Positions 8,832-17,790 of a DNA stretch of 64,000 nt are shown here, piece by piece. The notes below the pieces were generated by a model. It saw nothing but the letters and a program-made list of their open reading frames with translations. It was not told the origin of the DNA and ran no database searches. Both the position numbers and the translations under genes were made by a program. Source of the DNA: Paenibacillus sp. PL91 (GTDB lineage Bacteria; Bacillota; Bacilli; Paenibacillales; Paenibacillaceae); the NCBI RefSeq assembly GCF_012935325.2, contig NZ_JABBYG020000018.1:1-64000 (forward strand). The letters are read 5' to 3'. Positions within the stretch are counted from its first letter, which is position 1; the number at the start of each line of letters is the position of its first letter.

Positions 8832-10409
8832 CTATTCCCTCATTTTGCCTGTGTATTGTTTTCTGTAATGGCTCGGCGACAGGCCCGTTAGTTTCTTAAA
8901 TACTTTCGTAAAATAGCTATGGTCTGAATATCCTACCATTCCGCTAATCTCGGAGATCGAAGCCGTATCCTGCTGCAGCAGCTCTGCTGCCTTCTCCACT
9001 CTAATCTTGTTCAAATATTCGCTAAAGCCTTCTTTGTTATGCGATGTGAAATAACTCGAGAGGTACGACGGATTAAAGTGGAAATGCTTCGCAATTTCCG
9101 TCAAGCTCAGAGGCTCGGCATAATGCTCCTGTATAAAATGAAGCAGCTGCACCATGTTCGGGTTGCTGCCCGATGCTCCTCTCGATTGGATTACGTCGCT
9201 CGCTTCCGCTATAAAGGAATGAAGAAGAGAAAGCGCCTCGCTTACATGCATCGATTCTCCAATCGATTTGAAATATGCATATTTCGCATCATCCAGCTTT
9301 TTCATGTTGGATTCCAGGCGGCCTAACAAAATCGTAATATTAAAAATAACGTTGCCCAAAAAAGACTTAAATTCGAAAACATCGGTTTTATACTGGCTCG
9401 CAAGAGCATTCACATGCTCCAGCAGCATAGTAAACGCCTCTTCGAATTGCCGCCGGTTCATAAGCTCAGTGAACGAAGTCATATTAAATGGGCGTGCCTC
9501 ACCGTTAGCTGCCGGCAGCTCGCCATGAACGATCAAATGCTGGGAAGCCGGAAGAAAGTAGCGGTATGCGTTTATTTTTAGAAAGCTGTCTTTATAGTTC
9601 GCTCCGAGCTCTCGCAAGTCGGTAAAGGGTTCACCGATGGTCCAGCCAATCTCAGGGAGCTGCTCCCCTGTCCTTGCAGCAAGCTTCCGAGCTATGCTGG
9701 TCAGATGATCCTGTTCCCGGTTGTCTAGGTTAACAAGCAAAACGACCGTATTCGGTTCTGTCGGCAGATGAAAATAGACCGCGTGCGGCAAGCTGGCATC
9801 GAGCTCATCCGTCATTTCATTCAGCCACTGCGAATCGGCATGCCGCTCCCTCCCCTTGCCCGCCAGCTGCTTCAAATCTGCTCCAAGCAGTCTGAATCCA
9901 TGATGAGGAAACGCTTCTGCAATTACCGTGTTTTCTATATCGACCTCATAGCCCGAGATAAGCTTATCGAGGACAAGCTTGATGGACACACCAGCTTCAT
10001 CGTCAGATTCAACAAGCTTCAAGGAAGGAATTTTCCGTGCTGTGCGCTTCACGATTTCAAGCAGCTGAATAGCTTCCAGCTTCGGCTTTAAAATATAATC
10101 GGCTACGCCGCTTTGAAAGGTTGACCTTACGTAATCAAATTCGCCAAAGCTGCTTAAAATAATAACTTCGATCTCCGGGAACCTCTTCTTAATCGCACGA
10201 GTCAGCTCCTCTCCCCCCATTATGGGCATGACGATATCCGTAATGACGATATGCGGCTCCAATTCCTCGATCAGCTCAAGCGCTTCTTTGCCGTTGGACG
10301 CCTCGCCGACAATTTCAACGCCCTCATTCTCCCAATTCAGCAGGTGCTTGATCCCTTGTCTCGCTAATATTTCATCATCCACGATAAGTACGCGACATGA
10401 AAAAGTCAT
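8832..10409 (-). CDS. Response regulator with AraC-type DNA-binding domain, YesN type
   Basis: A 525-residue cytoplasmic regulator. The receiver (1-120) has the acidic pair Asp11-Asp12, phosphoacceptor Asp58 in IVITDIVMP and Lys108 in YILKPK. A long linker region follows, then two AraC helix-turn-helix motifs in the last 100 residues (LTEIAKHFHFNPSYLSSYF and ISEISGMVGYSDHSYFTKVFKK). GGAGG precedes the ATG. Cognate partner of the next kinase gene; likely target is the transport promoter near 6.93 kb (inference). Confidence 0.93.
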   Translation of the reverse strand: MTFSCRVLIVDDEILARQGIKHLLNWENEGVEIVGEASNGKEALELIEELEPHIVITDIVMPIMGGEELTRAIKKRFPEIEVIILSSFGEFDYVRSTFQSGVADYILKPKLEAIQLLEIVKRTARKIPSLKLVESDDEAGVSIKLVLDKLISGYEVDIENTVIAEAFPHHGFRLLGADLKQLAGKGRERHADSQWLNEMTDELDASLPHAVYFHLPTEPNTVVLLVNLDNREQDHLTSIARKLAARTGEQLPEIGWTIGEPFTDLRELGANYKDSFLKINAYRYFLPASQHLIVHGELPAANGEARPFNMTSFTELMNRRQFEEAFTMLLEHVNALASQYKTDVFEFKSFLGNVIFNITILLGRLESNMKKLDDAKYAYFKSIGESMHVSEALSLLHSFIAEASDVIQSRGASGSNPNMVQLLHFIQEHYAEPLSLTEIAKHFHFNPSYLSSYFTSHNKEGFSEYLNKIRVEKAAELLQQDTASISEISGMVGYSDHSYFTKVFKKLTGLSPSHYRKQYTGKMRE

Positions 10410-10460
10410 TCCTTAACCTCCGCTTTCAAAATCTTTTTTCCTTGCTTGCCGATTTCCCGC

Positions 10461-11363
10461 TTACTCGTAGTAGCTGCGAATGACAATATCCTGATCATAA
10501 TTGCCGAAGCCTTTTCCGTACAGCGTCAGGCCGCCGCGACCGCGCGAGACATCCTCGGCACTGATGCGGAAAGTCCACTGGTTGCTGTCCCATGGGACAT
10601 CCCTTATCGTCGTCTCTGATATTTGCAGCCCATCTATATAGGTTCCTTGTTCATTGATGCGGAGAACTTTCATCAAGCCGTATTGATTAACATCATTATG
10701 CCACCAGGCTGGCGATAATCGTCCTCTCATATTCCCGAAATCGCCTGGGCTTGTCCATACCCCAAGCAGCCTCCCATTGATCGTAAACTGAATGTCCGAA
10801 GGCCAATTCTCATCAACATGCGGGGCTTCCGAGCCAATCTCCATCGATATTTCGATTTCCTGAACCGTTTGGTCTTTAAACAGGAAATTAGGTATTTTGT
10901 ATTCAACAAATCCTCTAGCAAACCACAAGATGCCTGCATGAACTCGCTCCGGGTCTAAAAAATAGGTCGGATTATCATAATGCCCGATCATCTTCTCCGT
11001 AGTGGCAATTCCGCAGGTCGGCGATGCTTCTATATCCGTATAATGCCCAACAGGCACGGATACCTCGGCGAATTTTCTTGCCGCGAGCTCCTTTTTGGAT
11101 AATCGGATTTGGAGATACTCCGTGCAAAGGGAGCAATATTTATACGTTCCTCCGTTGACTCTGCGCATCCGATAGCTGACGAGCCCAGCTTTTTGCAGCT
11201 GGCTGACATGCTTGCTTACAATAGCGCTGCTCAAATATAACACTGAAGCGAGCTCTTTAATATGCATCTCCTTTGTATATAATAAGTCGATGATTTGCAA
11301 GCGCACCTCGCTTGCTAACGCTTCATATACCCGCAGCGATTCCGTATCCGTTGTTAAATACAA
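10461..11363 (-). CDS. ArsR-fold regulator with long C-terminal domain
   Basis: Residues 8-90 form an ArsR-type winged helix (LASEVRLQIIDLL, then LYLSSAIVSKHVSQLQKAGL). The remaining 200 residues are an unrecognised beta-rich domain with aromatic patches such as PAWWHNDVNQYGL, far larger than in a normal metal-sensing ArsR (about 100 aa). It starts with TTG at 11363; the ribosome site is weak. It is divergent from the arabinofuranosidase gene across 153 bases holding palindromes. I infer a sugar-responsive repressor of that gene, with the C-terminal part as effector domain. It is 51 bases ahead of the response regulator and may be cotranscribed with it. Confidence 0.8.
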   Translation of the reverse strand: MYLTTDTESLRVYEALASEVRLQIIDLLYTKEMHIKELASVLYLSSAIVSKHVSQLQKAGLVSYRMRRVNGGTYKYCSLCTEYLQIRLSKKELAARKFAEVSVPVGHYTDIEASPTCGIATTEKMIGHYDNPTYFLDPERVHAGILWFARGFVEYKIPNFLFKDQTVQEIEISMEIGSEAPHVDENWPSDIQFTINGRLLGVWTSPGDFGNMRGRLSPAWWHNDVNQYGLMKVLRINEQGTYIDGLQISETTIRDVPWDSNQWTFRISAEDVSRGRGGLTLYGKGFGNYDQDIVIRSYYE

Positions 11364-11381
11364 TTCCGCACCCGCTTTACA

Positions 11382-13028
<1,647 letters not shown>

Positions 13029-13038
13029 CGCAACGAAA

Positions 13039-13070
13039 ACCGCCGGATCCAGTGATCCGGCGGTTTTTTT
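13039..13070 (+). terminator. Rho-independent terminator of abfA
   Basis: Perfect 11-bp stem ACCGCCGGATC (13039-13049) with GATCCGGCGGT (13054-13064), four-base loop, followed by a T7 run. Eleven bases past the abfA stop. Confidence 0.93.
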
Positions 13071-13107
13071 GTCTCGTAACTATCGCATCAGCGTCAATCC
13101 GCTAACG

Positions 13108-13536
13108 TTATTTTTCTCGTTGAATATGAAGCATGCGAACACGCATCGCCCCAGCCGGCGTAGCCACGTTAATAACCTCGTCTCTTCGGCTCATCAACAG
13201 CTGCTTTCCTACTGGCGAAAGGAACGAAATGCAATTTTTCTCCGGATCGGCATCCATCGGATAAACGATTTTGAATGTATCCTTCGTTTGATAATCGATA
13301 TAATCGATCGTAACCTCGCATCCTATAAAAACAGCTGGTGACAGGCCTGTCTCCACAGCGGCAAGCTCATTTTCAATAAATTGCACATACTCGGCAAGAA
13401 ATAGCTGCGTTTGCTTCCGCTCTACCCCTTGTTTAGGAAAATAAGCGTCGAGAAACGAATGCTTCTCTTCGCCCAGTACGATAAGCTGATGAATAAGCTG
13501 CTCCCTAAAGCTGCCTGCCTGAACACTATGGTTCAT
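13108..13536 (-). CDS. GreA/GreB C-terminal-fold protein
   Basis: A 142-residue protein. The second half (about 75-142) has the FKBP-like beta fold of the GreA/GreB C-terminal domain, including FLSPVGKQLLMSRRDEVINV near the end, which binds RNA polymerase in family members. The N-terminal half is helical but too short and not clearly the long Gre coiled coil, so transcript-cleavage activity is doubtful; an Rnk-like or stress-related polymerase-binding role is possible. ATG at 13536 is preferred because AGGGGGTGA lies eight bases upstream; the GTG at 13548 overlaps that site. It converges on abfA. Confidence 0.75.
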   Translation of the reverse strand: MNHSVQAGSFREQLIHQLIVLGEEKHSFLDAYFPKQGVERKQTQLFLAEYVQFIENELAAVETGLSPAVFIGCEVTIDYIDYQTKDTFKIVYPMDADPEKNCISFLSPVGKQLLMSRRDEVINVATPAGAMRVRMLHIQREK

Positions 13537-13600
13537 AGTAGACTTCACCCCCTAGAGACCTATTACGCAGCAGCAACCCTCGAACATTCTTTTGAACCAT
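13526..13600 (-). CDS. Possible 24-residue leader ORF before the GreA/B-fold gene
   Basis: ATG at 13600 follows GAGGAGGAGAA at good spacing. The frame codes MVQKNVRGLLLRNRSLGGEV plus four residues and stops at 13526, overlapping the start of the GreA/B-fold gene by 11 bases. Strong ribosome site and overlap suggest a coupled leader peptide; the sequence resembles nothing I know. Confidence 0.35.
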   Translation of the reverse strand: MVQKNVRGLLLRNRSLGGEVYYEP

Positions 13601-13625
13601 ATGGTTCTCCTCCTCATAAACAGAT

Positions 13626-13679
13626 AGACCTCTACGCCAGAGGTCTTGTTTCCATCATATCAGACTTCTTATAGAAGTC
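13626..13679. promoter_or_regulatory. Two adjacent palindromes upstream of the GreA/B-fold gene
   Basis: AGACCTCT (13626-13633) / AGAGGTCT (13639-13646), and GACTTCT (13663-13669) / AGAAGTC (13673-13679), both perfect. They could be operators or a folded 5' leader for the minus-strand gene. Confidence 0.4.
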
Positions 13680-13735
13680 CAGCAGCTCTCATTCGCTCTC
13701 GAAAATACAAAATAATAGTGTTAAACAGCAGCAAA

Positions 13736-13808
13736 AGAACCCTCTGCCAAAGCTGTGAATAACGAGAGGTTATTCGCAGCTCGGCAGAGGGTTCTTCTAT
13801 CTTTTTTT
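13736..13808. terminator. Bidirectional hairpin terminator after the small lipoprotein gene
   Basis: Long stem: AGAACCCTCTGCC (13736-13748) pairs with GGCAGAGGGTTCT (13783-13795), extended by GTGAATAAC/GTTATTCGC. T-rich tracts lie on both sides (T7 at 13802-13808). It ends the minus-strand gene stopping at 13826. Confidence 0.85.
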
Positions 13809-13825
13809 ACATTTTGTGCTTCGGT

Positions 13826-14032
13826 TTAAGGAGTGGTGACCTCATCGGTTGCCGCTGGATCAGCCGTAGCATCAGGAGTATCATTCACTCCATCCGTAAT
13901 GGCGTTGTTATTGCCATTGTTATTTACATCCGCGTCGTTATTGCACGCCGAGGCGGTAAATACGACAGTAACACTCATCATGGCGATCAAAATAAGCTTG
14001 GCTATACTGCGGCTTTCATTCGTTTTCTTCAT
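13826..14032 (-). CDS. Small secreted Asn/Asp/Ala-rich protein, possible lipoprotein
   Basis: A 68-residue peptide with a good signal sequence (KLILIAMMSVTVVFTASAC) and a mature part of about 37 residues rich in Asn, Asp, Ala and Thr without predicted fold. Cys31 may be a lipidation site, but the -3 residue is Ala rather than the usual Leu, so plain secretion is possible. AAAGGGG precedes the ATG. It stands alone between terminators. Not recognised; function unknown. Confidence 0.7.
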   Translation of the reverse strand: MKKTNESRSIAKLILIAMMSVTVVFTASACNNDADVNNNGNNNAITDGVNDTPDATADPAATDEVTTP

Positions 14033-14182
14033 CGTTTATTCCCCTTTCAATCTGGTTGTTTATTCTTTCATACTGGAAACTTAACCAGCAGCGGTATTTT
14101 TGAATCAGATTGGTTCATGAGAATATATTTAGATTAATGATTTCGAAATGAGGGTATATTATTAACCTTTTTTAGGAGTAAA

Positions 14183-14210
14183 ACAAAAAAAGACCGCACA
14201 CGGTCTCTTT
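14183..14210 (-). terminator. Terminator of the gene ending at 14243
   Basis: AGACCG (14191-14196) pairs with CGGTCT (14201-14206), loop CACA; on the minus transcript it is followed by a U-rich run. Confidence 0.8.
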
Positions 14211-14242
14211 TCTTTGAAACCAACTATGAAAATAACATTCGA

Positions 14243-14503
14243 TCAATAAAAAGATTCCGAGCGTATTTCCGTAAAATGAAATAAGCCTGTTCGATGATTA
14301 GACTCTCTAATCTTATCCATAATCTCGCATAAGTTGATCATGGAGTCGGCATCTCTCGTCGACGAGGCGATCTGATAAAGAGTGTTAAAGCTTCCTAATG
14401 CATACTCCTTATTAACTGCTCCATTCTTTAGGTTCGTTAGCACGCGTTCGATTTCGCTGTTAATGAACCACACAATTCTTTTTTTTAAATTAGAATTATT
14501 CAT
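14243..14503 (-). CDS. Small helical protein of unknown function
   Basis: An 86-residue soluble, mainly helical protein beginning MNNSNLKKRIVWFINSEI. The ATG at 14503 is chosen because GGAGGG lies at proper distance; a longer frame to 14650 has no ribosome site and unlikely composition. It has its own terminator. No domain recognised; the helix-rich sequence with conserved-looking acidic and basic residues suggests a regulatory or protein-binding role, but nothing more can be said. Confidence 0.6.
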   Translation of the reverse strand: MNNSNLKKRIVWFINSEIERVLTNLKNGAVNKEYALGSFNTLYQIASSTRDADSMINLCEIMDKIRESNHRTGLFHFTEIRSESFY

Positions 14504-14740
14504 GAGCAACCCTCCGCTGTCGATGAAATAGTACCTGTTAAGTATAGCTCTGCGGCAACTAAAACGTTGTCGAAGCGCGAAGTCGAAAAATATTTTTTTC
14601 CAACAAAAATCACGCTTCTTCTCAGCGGCAGCATCATGATATTCAAGCACTTGCGCAGAGCGCTTTTATACGGAGATTTTCTCGACTGGCTTTACGACTA
14701 ATCCTTTAAGCCCTTTGCTCTCAAGCTGCTGCACAAAGCT

Positions 14741-15364
14741 CTACGCTTCCTGCTTAACCCGCGCGATTACGCGAGCAATGGATGAATCCGCCTGTATGCG
14801 AAGCGGCAGCGCAATAATTTCAAAAGCTTGGATGCCGAGCAGCCGATGAACATGCTTTAAGTTTTCAATGATGAGAATGCTGCTGCCGAATAAGCTTTTA
14901 TGGATGTCAAATGGATACTTGTCCGGTGAAGGCGTATCCAAGCCGACCATTTTCACTTTTTTTCGAATAAGCAGATCTGCAAATTCCTCAGTCAACACCG
15001 GATAATCTGTAAAATACGATGGCTGGCCGTACAGCTCACCATGACCGGTATATACGATAACGATTTGCCCCTCTTTGATCGACGCTTCGTATTGTTCATT
15101 ATAGTCAATTGTGCTGGCGCCGCATACGTCCAGCAAGACGCCGTCCCCGACAAATTGCTCCACTGGAAGCTCATCGATATACTGCTGAATGTCTAATAAA
15201 TGCATCGGACCATCAATATGAGTTCCTGCATGCATGTTGATCGACAACTGATGATTGTTATAAGAATCGCTGTTCATATGCTTGGATTGCTCCAATACGG
15301 TCTCCGCATCGCCTGGGTACACCGGCATTTGATGCAAAATGGTATGGGTAAGGTCAATAATCAC
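14741..15364 (-). CDS. Cyclase family protein (kynurenine formamidase fold)
   Basis: A 207-residue metal-dependent hydrolase. The family signature HAGTHIDGPMH at 45-55 supplies the metal ligands His45, His49, Asp51 and (nearby) His55. Bacterial KynB enzymes hydrolyse N-formylkynurenine, but no other kynurenine gene is near, so another amide or lactone is equally possible. Immediately after the TAG stop the same frame stays open for 23 more codons to TAA at 14666 with protein-like composition (SFVQQLESKGLKGLVVK), so the TAG may be a nonsense mutation trimming the tail. The metal-binding core would survive. Confidence 0.8.
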   Translation of the reverse strand: MIIDLTHTILHQMPVYPGDAETVLEQSKHMNSDSYNNHQLSINMHAGTHIDGPMHLLDIQQYIDELPVEQFVGDGVLLDVCGASTIDYNEQYEASIKEGQIVIVYTGHGELYGQPSYFTDYPVLTEEFADLLIRKKVKMVGLDTPSPDKYPFDIHKSLFGSSILIIENLKHVHRLLGIQAFEIIALPLRIQADSSIARVIARVKQEA

Positions 15365-15531
15365 GCTGCTTTACAACTCCCTTCGACAGTGTGGCTATAT
15401 CCGACTATAGCATAAAAGCTGCCATTTCGAGAATAGCACGATCAAAGGGAAGGTATCTTCATCGTTTTTATTGGAATGGGTTAGTAGCTGGAAGAACAGC
15501 TGGGGAGTTTGGGAGTTTGGACGATTTGAGT

Positions 15532-15801
15532 TTACATGGATGGCTGTAACACTGCTGCCTTAGTCAATAGTGCTTGCTTCATGACCGCTTGCTTCACCCT
15601 ATTATGCTGAAGCTGCTCGGATAGTTGAAAAAAGGATTCATCCTGCAGTATCGCAATCAACGCCTTTGTTGCCGCTTCGGCAGCAAGCGCCTCGTCTTCA
15701 ACCAAGTAATAAGCAGCTTGATAGGCGTAAGTCTCGTGTTGCTTTAGAATAGCTGCTTTGCGCTGCAGCTCTTGTTTGGTATGAGTTGTAAGCATCTTCA
15801 C
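15532..15801 (-). CDS. Short helical protein resembling part of an ECF sigma region 2
   Basis: An 89-residue helical protein. The segment YAYQAAYYLVEDEALAAEAA recalls sigma-70 region 2.1-2.2 of ECF factors (usually AYRIAYYILGDEHLAEDA), but no region 4 follows. It starts with GTG at 15801 behind AGGAGGG at loose spacing. It could be a sigma-derived remnant or a small independent regulator; confidence in any function is low. Confidence 0.55.
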   Translation of the reverse strand: MKMLTTHTKQELQRKAAILKQHETYAYQAAYYLVEDEALAAEAATKALIAILQDESFFQLSEQLQHNRVKQAVMKQALLTKAAVLQPSM

Positions 15802-15914
15802 CGCACGTATTCACCCTCCTGCAGCCATGAACCTGACTGTACTCTCGGATAAATCAACTATATACGAGTTCGGAGCGTCCACCTAGTACCATATTTCCGT
15901 AGTACTTGACAATG

Positions 15915-16853
15915 TTAATACAGCAGCTGCATTGCTTCGATTTTTTGCTTCATGTAGGCAACAGCCTCTGCCGGTCCCGTTATTTTCGCGTCTTCGCCTA
16001 GCTGCCAAATCCGTTCCGCATAAAACGGAATATCCTCCGCCGCAATAGAAATGGCCGCAGTTCCGCTGCCTGCTTCGGAGCGTTGAATAAACGGAGCAAA
16101 CCTCGTTTCGGACTCGAGCAGCCACACCCCTTTTTCCGTCAATTCCAGCAGAAGCAAGATTTGTTCCAGATGGTCTTTCTCCGGTACGTTCAGCAGCGTC
16201 TGTTGCTCGATGTCTTCCCGGCAAGGGAACCTTTCGTTGAGCGTGGCGGAGAGAATCCGGTCAGCCCTGAATTGCCTTACTTCTTCGCGCACAAAGCAAT
16301 AGGCAGGGCAATACCAATACCCAGAGCTCGCGTAGAGGCCGATCGGCTGAATATCCCGCTTCGATATGCCGCTGCCCGAGCGGTATTCAATCGTTGCGAC
16401 GCTGCGAATCATAATCGCCTGCAGAAGCGTTTGAAGAACATCACGAGACATTTGCCTGTGCGGGCTGTAAATCATCACCCGATTTTTCAAGCGGTCAATC
16501 TGCTCCCTTACATCAGCAGGCAAGTAATGATAAAACTTATGGAGCGCTGAGCCGGCTCCCTCGCCGAATGGCAAGGAACTGAAATAATTTAAGGACTGGC
16601 AAGCGAAAAAAATAGCGATTGCCTCGCCCTCCGAGAAGCTGATCGGCGGGAGCAATCTCTCCTGCAGCAGCTTATAGCCGCCCCCTCTGCCCTGTATGGA
16701 ATAGATGGGAACGCCTAGCTCGCTAAGCTCCTGCAAATCCCTAGTAATAGTCCGGCTTGATAAGCCAAATTCATCGGCAAGCTCTCTTACGGTAAAGGAC
16801 TTTCTCGCGTTGATCATCATAATTAGCTGGATTAACCGCTGTGACTTTTGCAT
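15915..16853 (-). CDS. HTH/WYL-domain transcriptional regulator (YafY family)
   Basis: A 312-residue regulator: N-terminal winged helix (about 6-58, FTVRELADEFGLSSRTITRD) followed by a WYL ligand-binding domain (about 135-240, IEYRSGSGISKRDIQPIGLYASSGYWY) and a C-terminal wing. Family members bind small ligands or nucleic acid and regulate a neighbouring gene. It is divergent from the alpha/beta hydrolase gene with 131 bases between containing a palindrome; likely repressor of that gene and of itself. Confidence 0.88.
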   Translation of the reverse strand: MQKSQRLIQLIMMINARKSFTVRELADEFGLSSRTITRDLQELSELGVPIYSIQGRGGGYKLLQERLLPPISFSEGEAIAIFFACQSLNYFSSLPFGEGAGSALHKFYHYLPADVREQIDRLKNRVMIYSPHRQMSRDVLQTLLQAIMIRSVATIEYRSGSGISKRDIQPIGLYASSGYWYCPAYCFVREEVRQFRADRILSATLNERFPCREDIEQQTLLNVPEKDHLEQILLLLELTEKGVWLLESETRFAPFIQRSEAGSGTAAISIAAEDIPFYAERIWQLGEDAKITGPAEAVAYMKQKIEAMQLLY

Positions 16854-16905
16854 AATTAGCCCTCGCTCTCACTCGATACTTTTTATTTTATCTTATTCTA
16901 TAAAT

Positions 16906-16922
16906 AAGACAATAATTGTCTT
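16906..16922. promoter_or_regulatory. Palindromic operator between WYL regulator and hydrolase
   Basis: Perfect inverted repeat AAGACAA TAA TTGTCTT centred between the divergent genes, inside AT-rich DNA. Good candidate binding site for the WYL regulator. Confidence 0.6.
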
Positions 16923-16984
16923 GTTTATTTGTTATTATCAAATTGTAATCAAGGATAAACGATGGTTCACGGAGGAGAATAGCG

Positions 16985-17716
16985 ATGAATAAACAAGAAC
17001 TGATTCAACAAAAGATAGGGTTCGTATTCGTAAATGGAGCTGGAATGAAGGGCGAAGTGTGGAGCAAAGTGGCAGACGGAATGAGCCAGCCATCCTTGTT
17101 GGTTGATTTTCCGCTTAGAGAAGGAACGGTTGAAGCGAGGAAGGAGCTAGCTCTGGCGGATTATGTGTCCCATCTGCGAAAACAGGTAAATGAATGGGGC
17201 GTTCGAAGGTTCATTATTGTGGCTCACTCGCTCGGAGGCGTTCTTGCGCTTAGACTCGCCTACGAATTTTCTGATCGCTTGGCAGGCTTTGTTGCTGTTG
17301 GAGCAGCCATTCCGAGTAAAGGCGGTTCATTTCTATCGGTTTTGCCTTTCCCTAAACGGATGCTGCTGTCTGCCATTTTGCCGAAAATGGGCACAAAGCC
17401 GCCTGAGTCCGCGATTCGGTCCGGGCTTTGCAACGATCTGACGCCAGCGCAAACGGCCGAGATTGTGAGCGGCTTCATTCCTGAATCCCTTCGCGTATAT
17501 ACGGATCGTGTCGATGCTCCCATACCAGATGTTCCTAAACTATATGTGAAGTTAAGCCTGGATAAGGAATTTGGCCTGTCCCTGCAAAATAAAATGGTAT
17601 CCGCTCTCTCTCCGCAATTCGTTCAAAGCTTAGAGACCGGGCATTTGCCCATGCTTAGCGATCCAGATGGGTTAAGACGCTTGCTGCAAGACTTCTACAT
17701 TCAAGTGGATATATAA
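16985..17716 (+). CDS. Alpha/beta hydrolase
   Basis: A 243-residue cytoplasmic hydrolase. The nucleophile elbow is AHSLGG (Ser82), the oxyanion region FVNGAGMKG is near 16-24, and a C-terminal GHLPMLSDP supplies His and likely the charge relay. It resembles salicylate/ester hydrolases of the HNL-like branch. GGAGGAGA precedes the ATG. Single gene under the divergent WYL regulator; substrate unknown. Confidence 0.82.
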   Translation: MNKQELIQQKIGFVFVNGAGMKGEVWSKVADGMSQPSLLVDFPLREGTVEARKELALADYVSHLRKQVNEWGVRRFIIVAHSLGGVLALRLAYEFSDRLAGFVAVGAAIPSKGGSFLSVLPFPKRMLLSAILPKMGTKPPESAIRSGLCNDLTPAQTAEIVSGFIPESLRVYTDRVDAPIPDVPKLYVKLSLDKEFGLSLQNKMVSALSPQFVQSLETGHLPMLSDPDGLRRLLQDFYIQVDI

Positions 17717-17762
17717 AAAAACGACAAGCCTCGGAAATCACTCCGATACAGGCTTGTCGTTG
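17717..17762. terminator. Bidirectional terminator
   Basis: ACGACAAGCCT (17721-17731) pairs with AGGCTTGTCGT (17750-17760). The A-run before it makes a strong U-tract for the minus-strand gene ending at 17791; it also closes the hydrolase gene. Confidence 0.88.
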
Positions 17763-17790
17763 TATTAGGATATTGATTTGAATGCTGATA

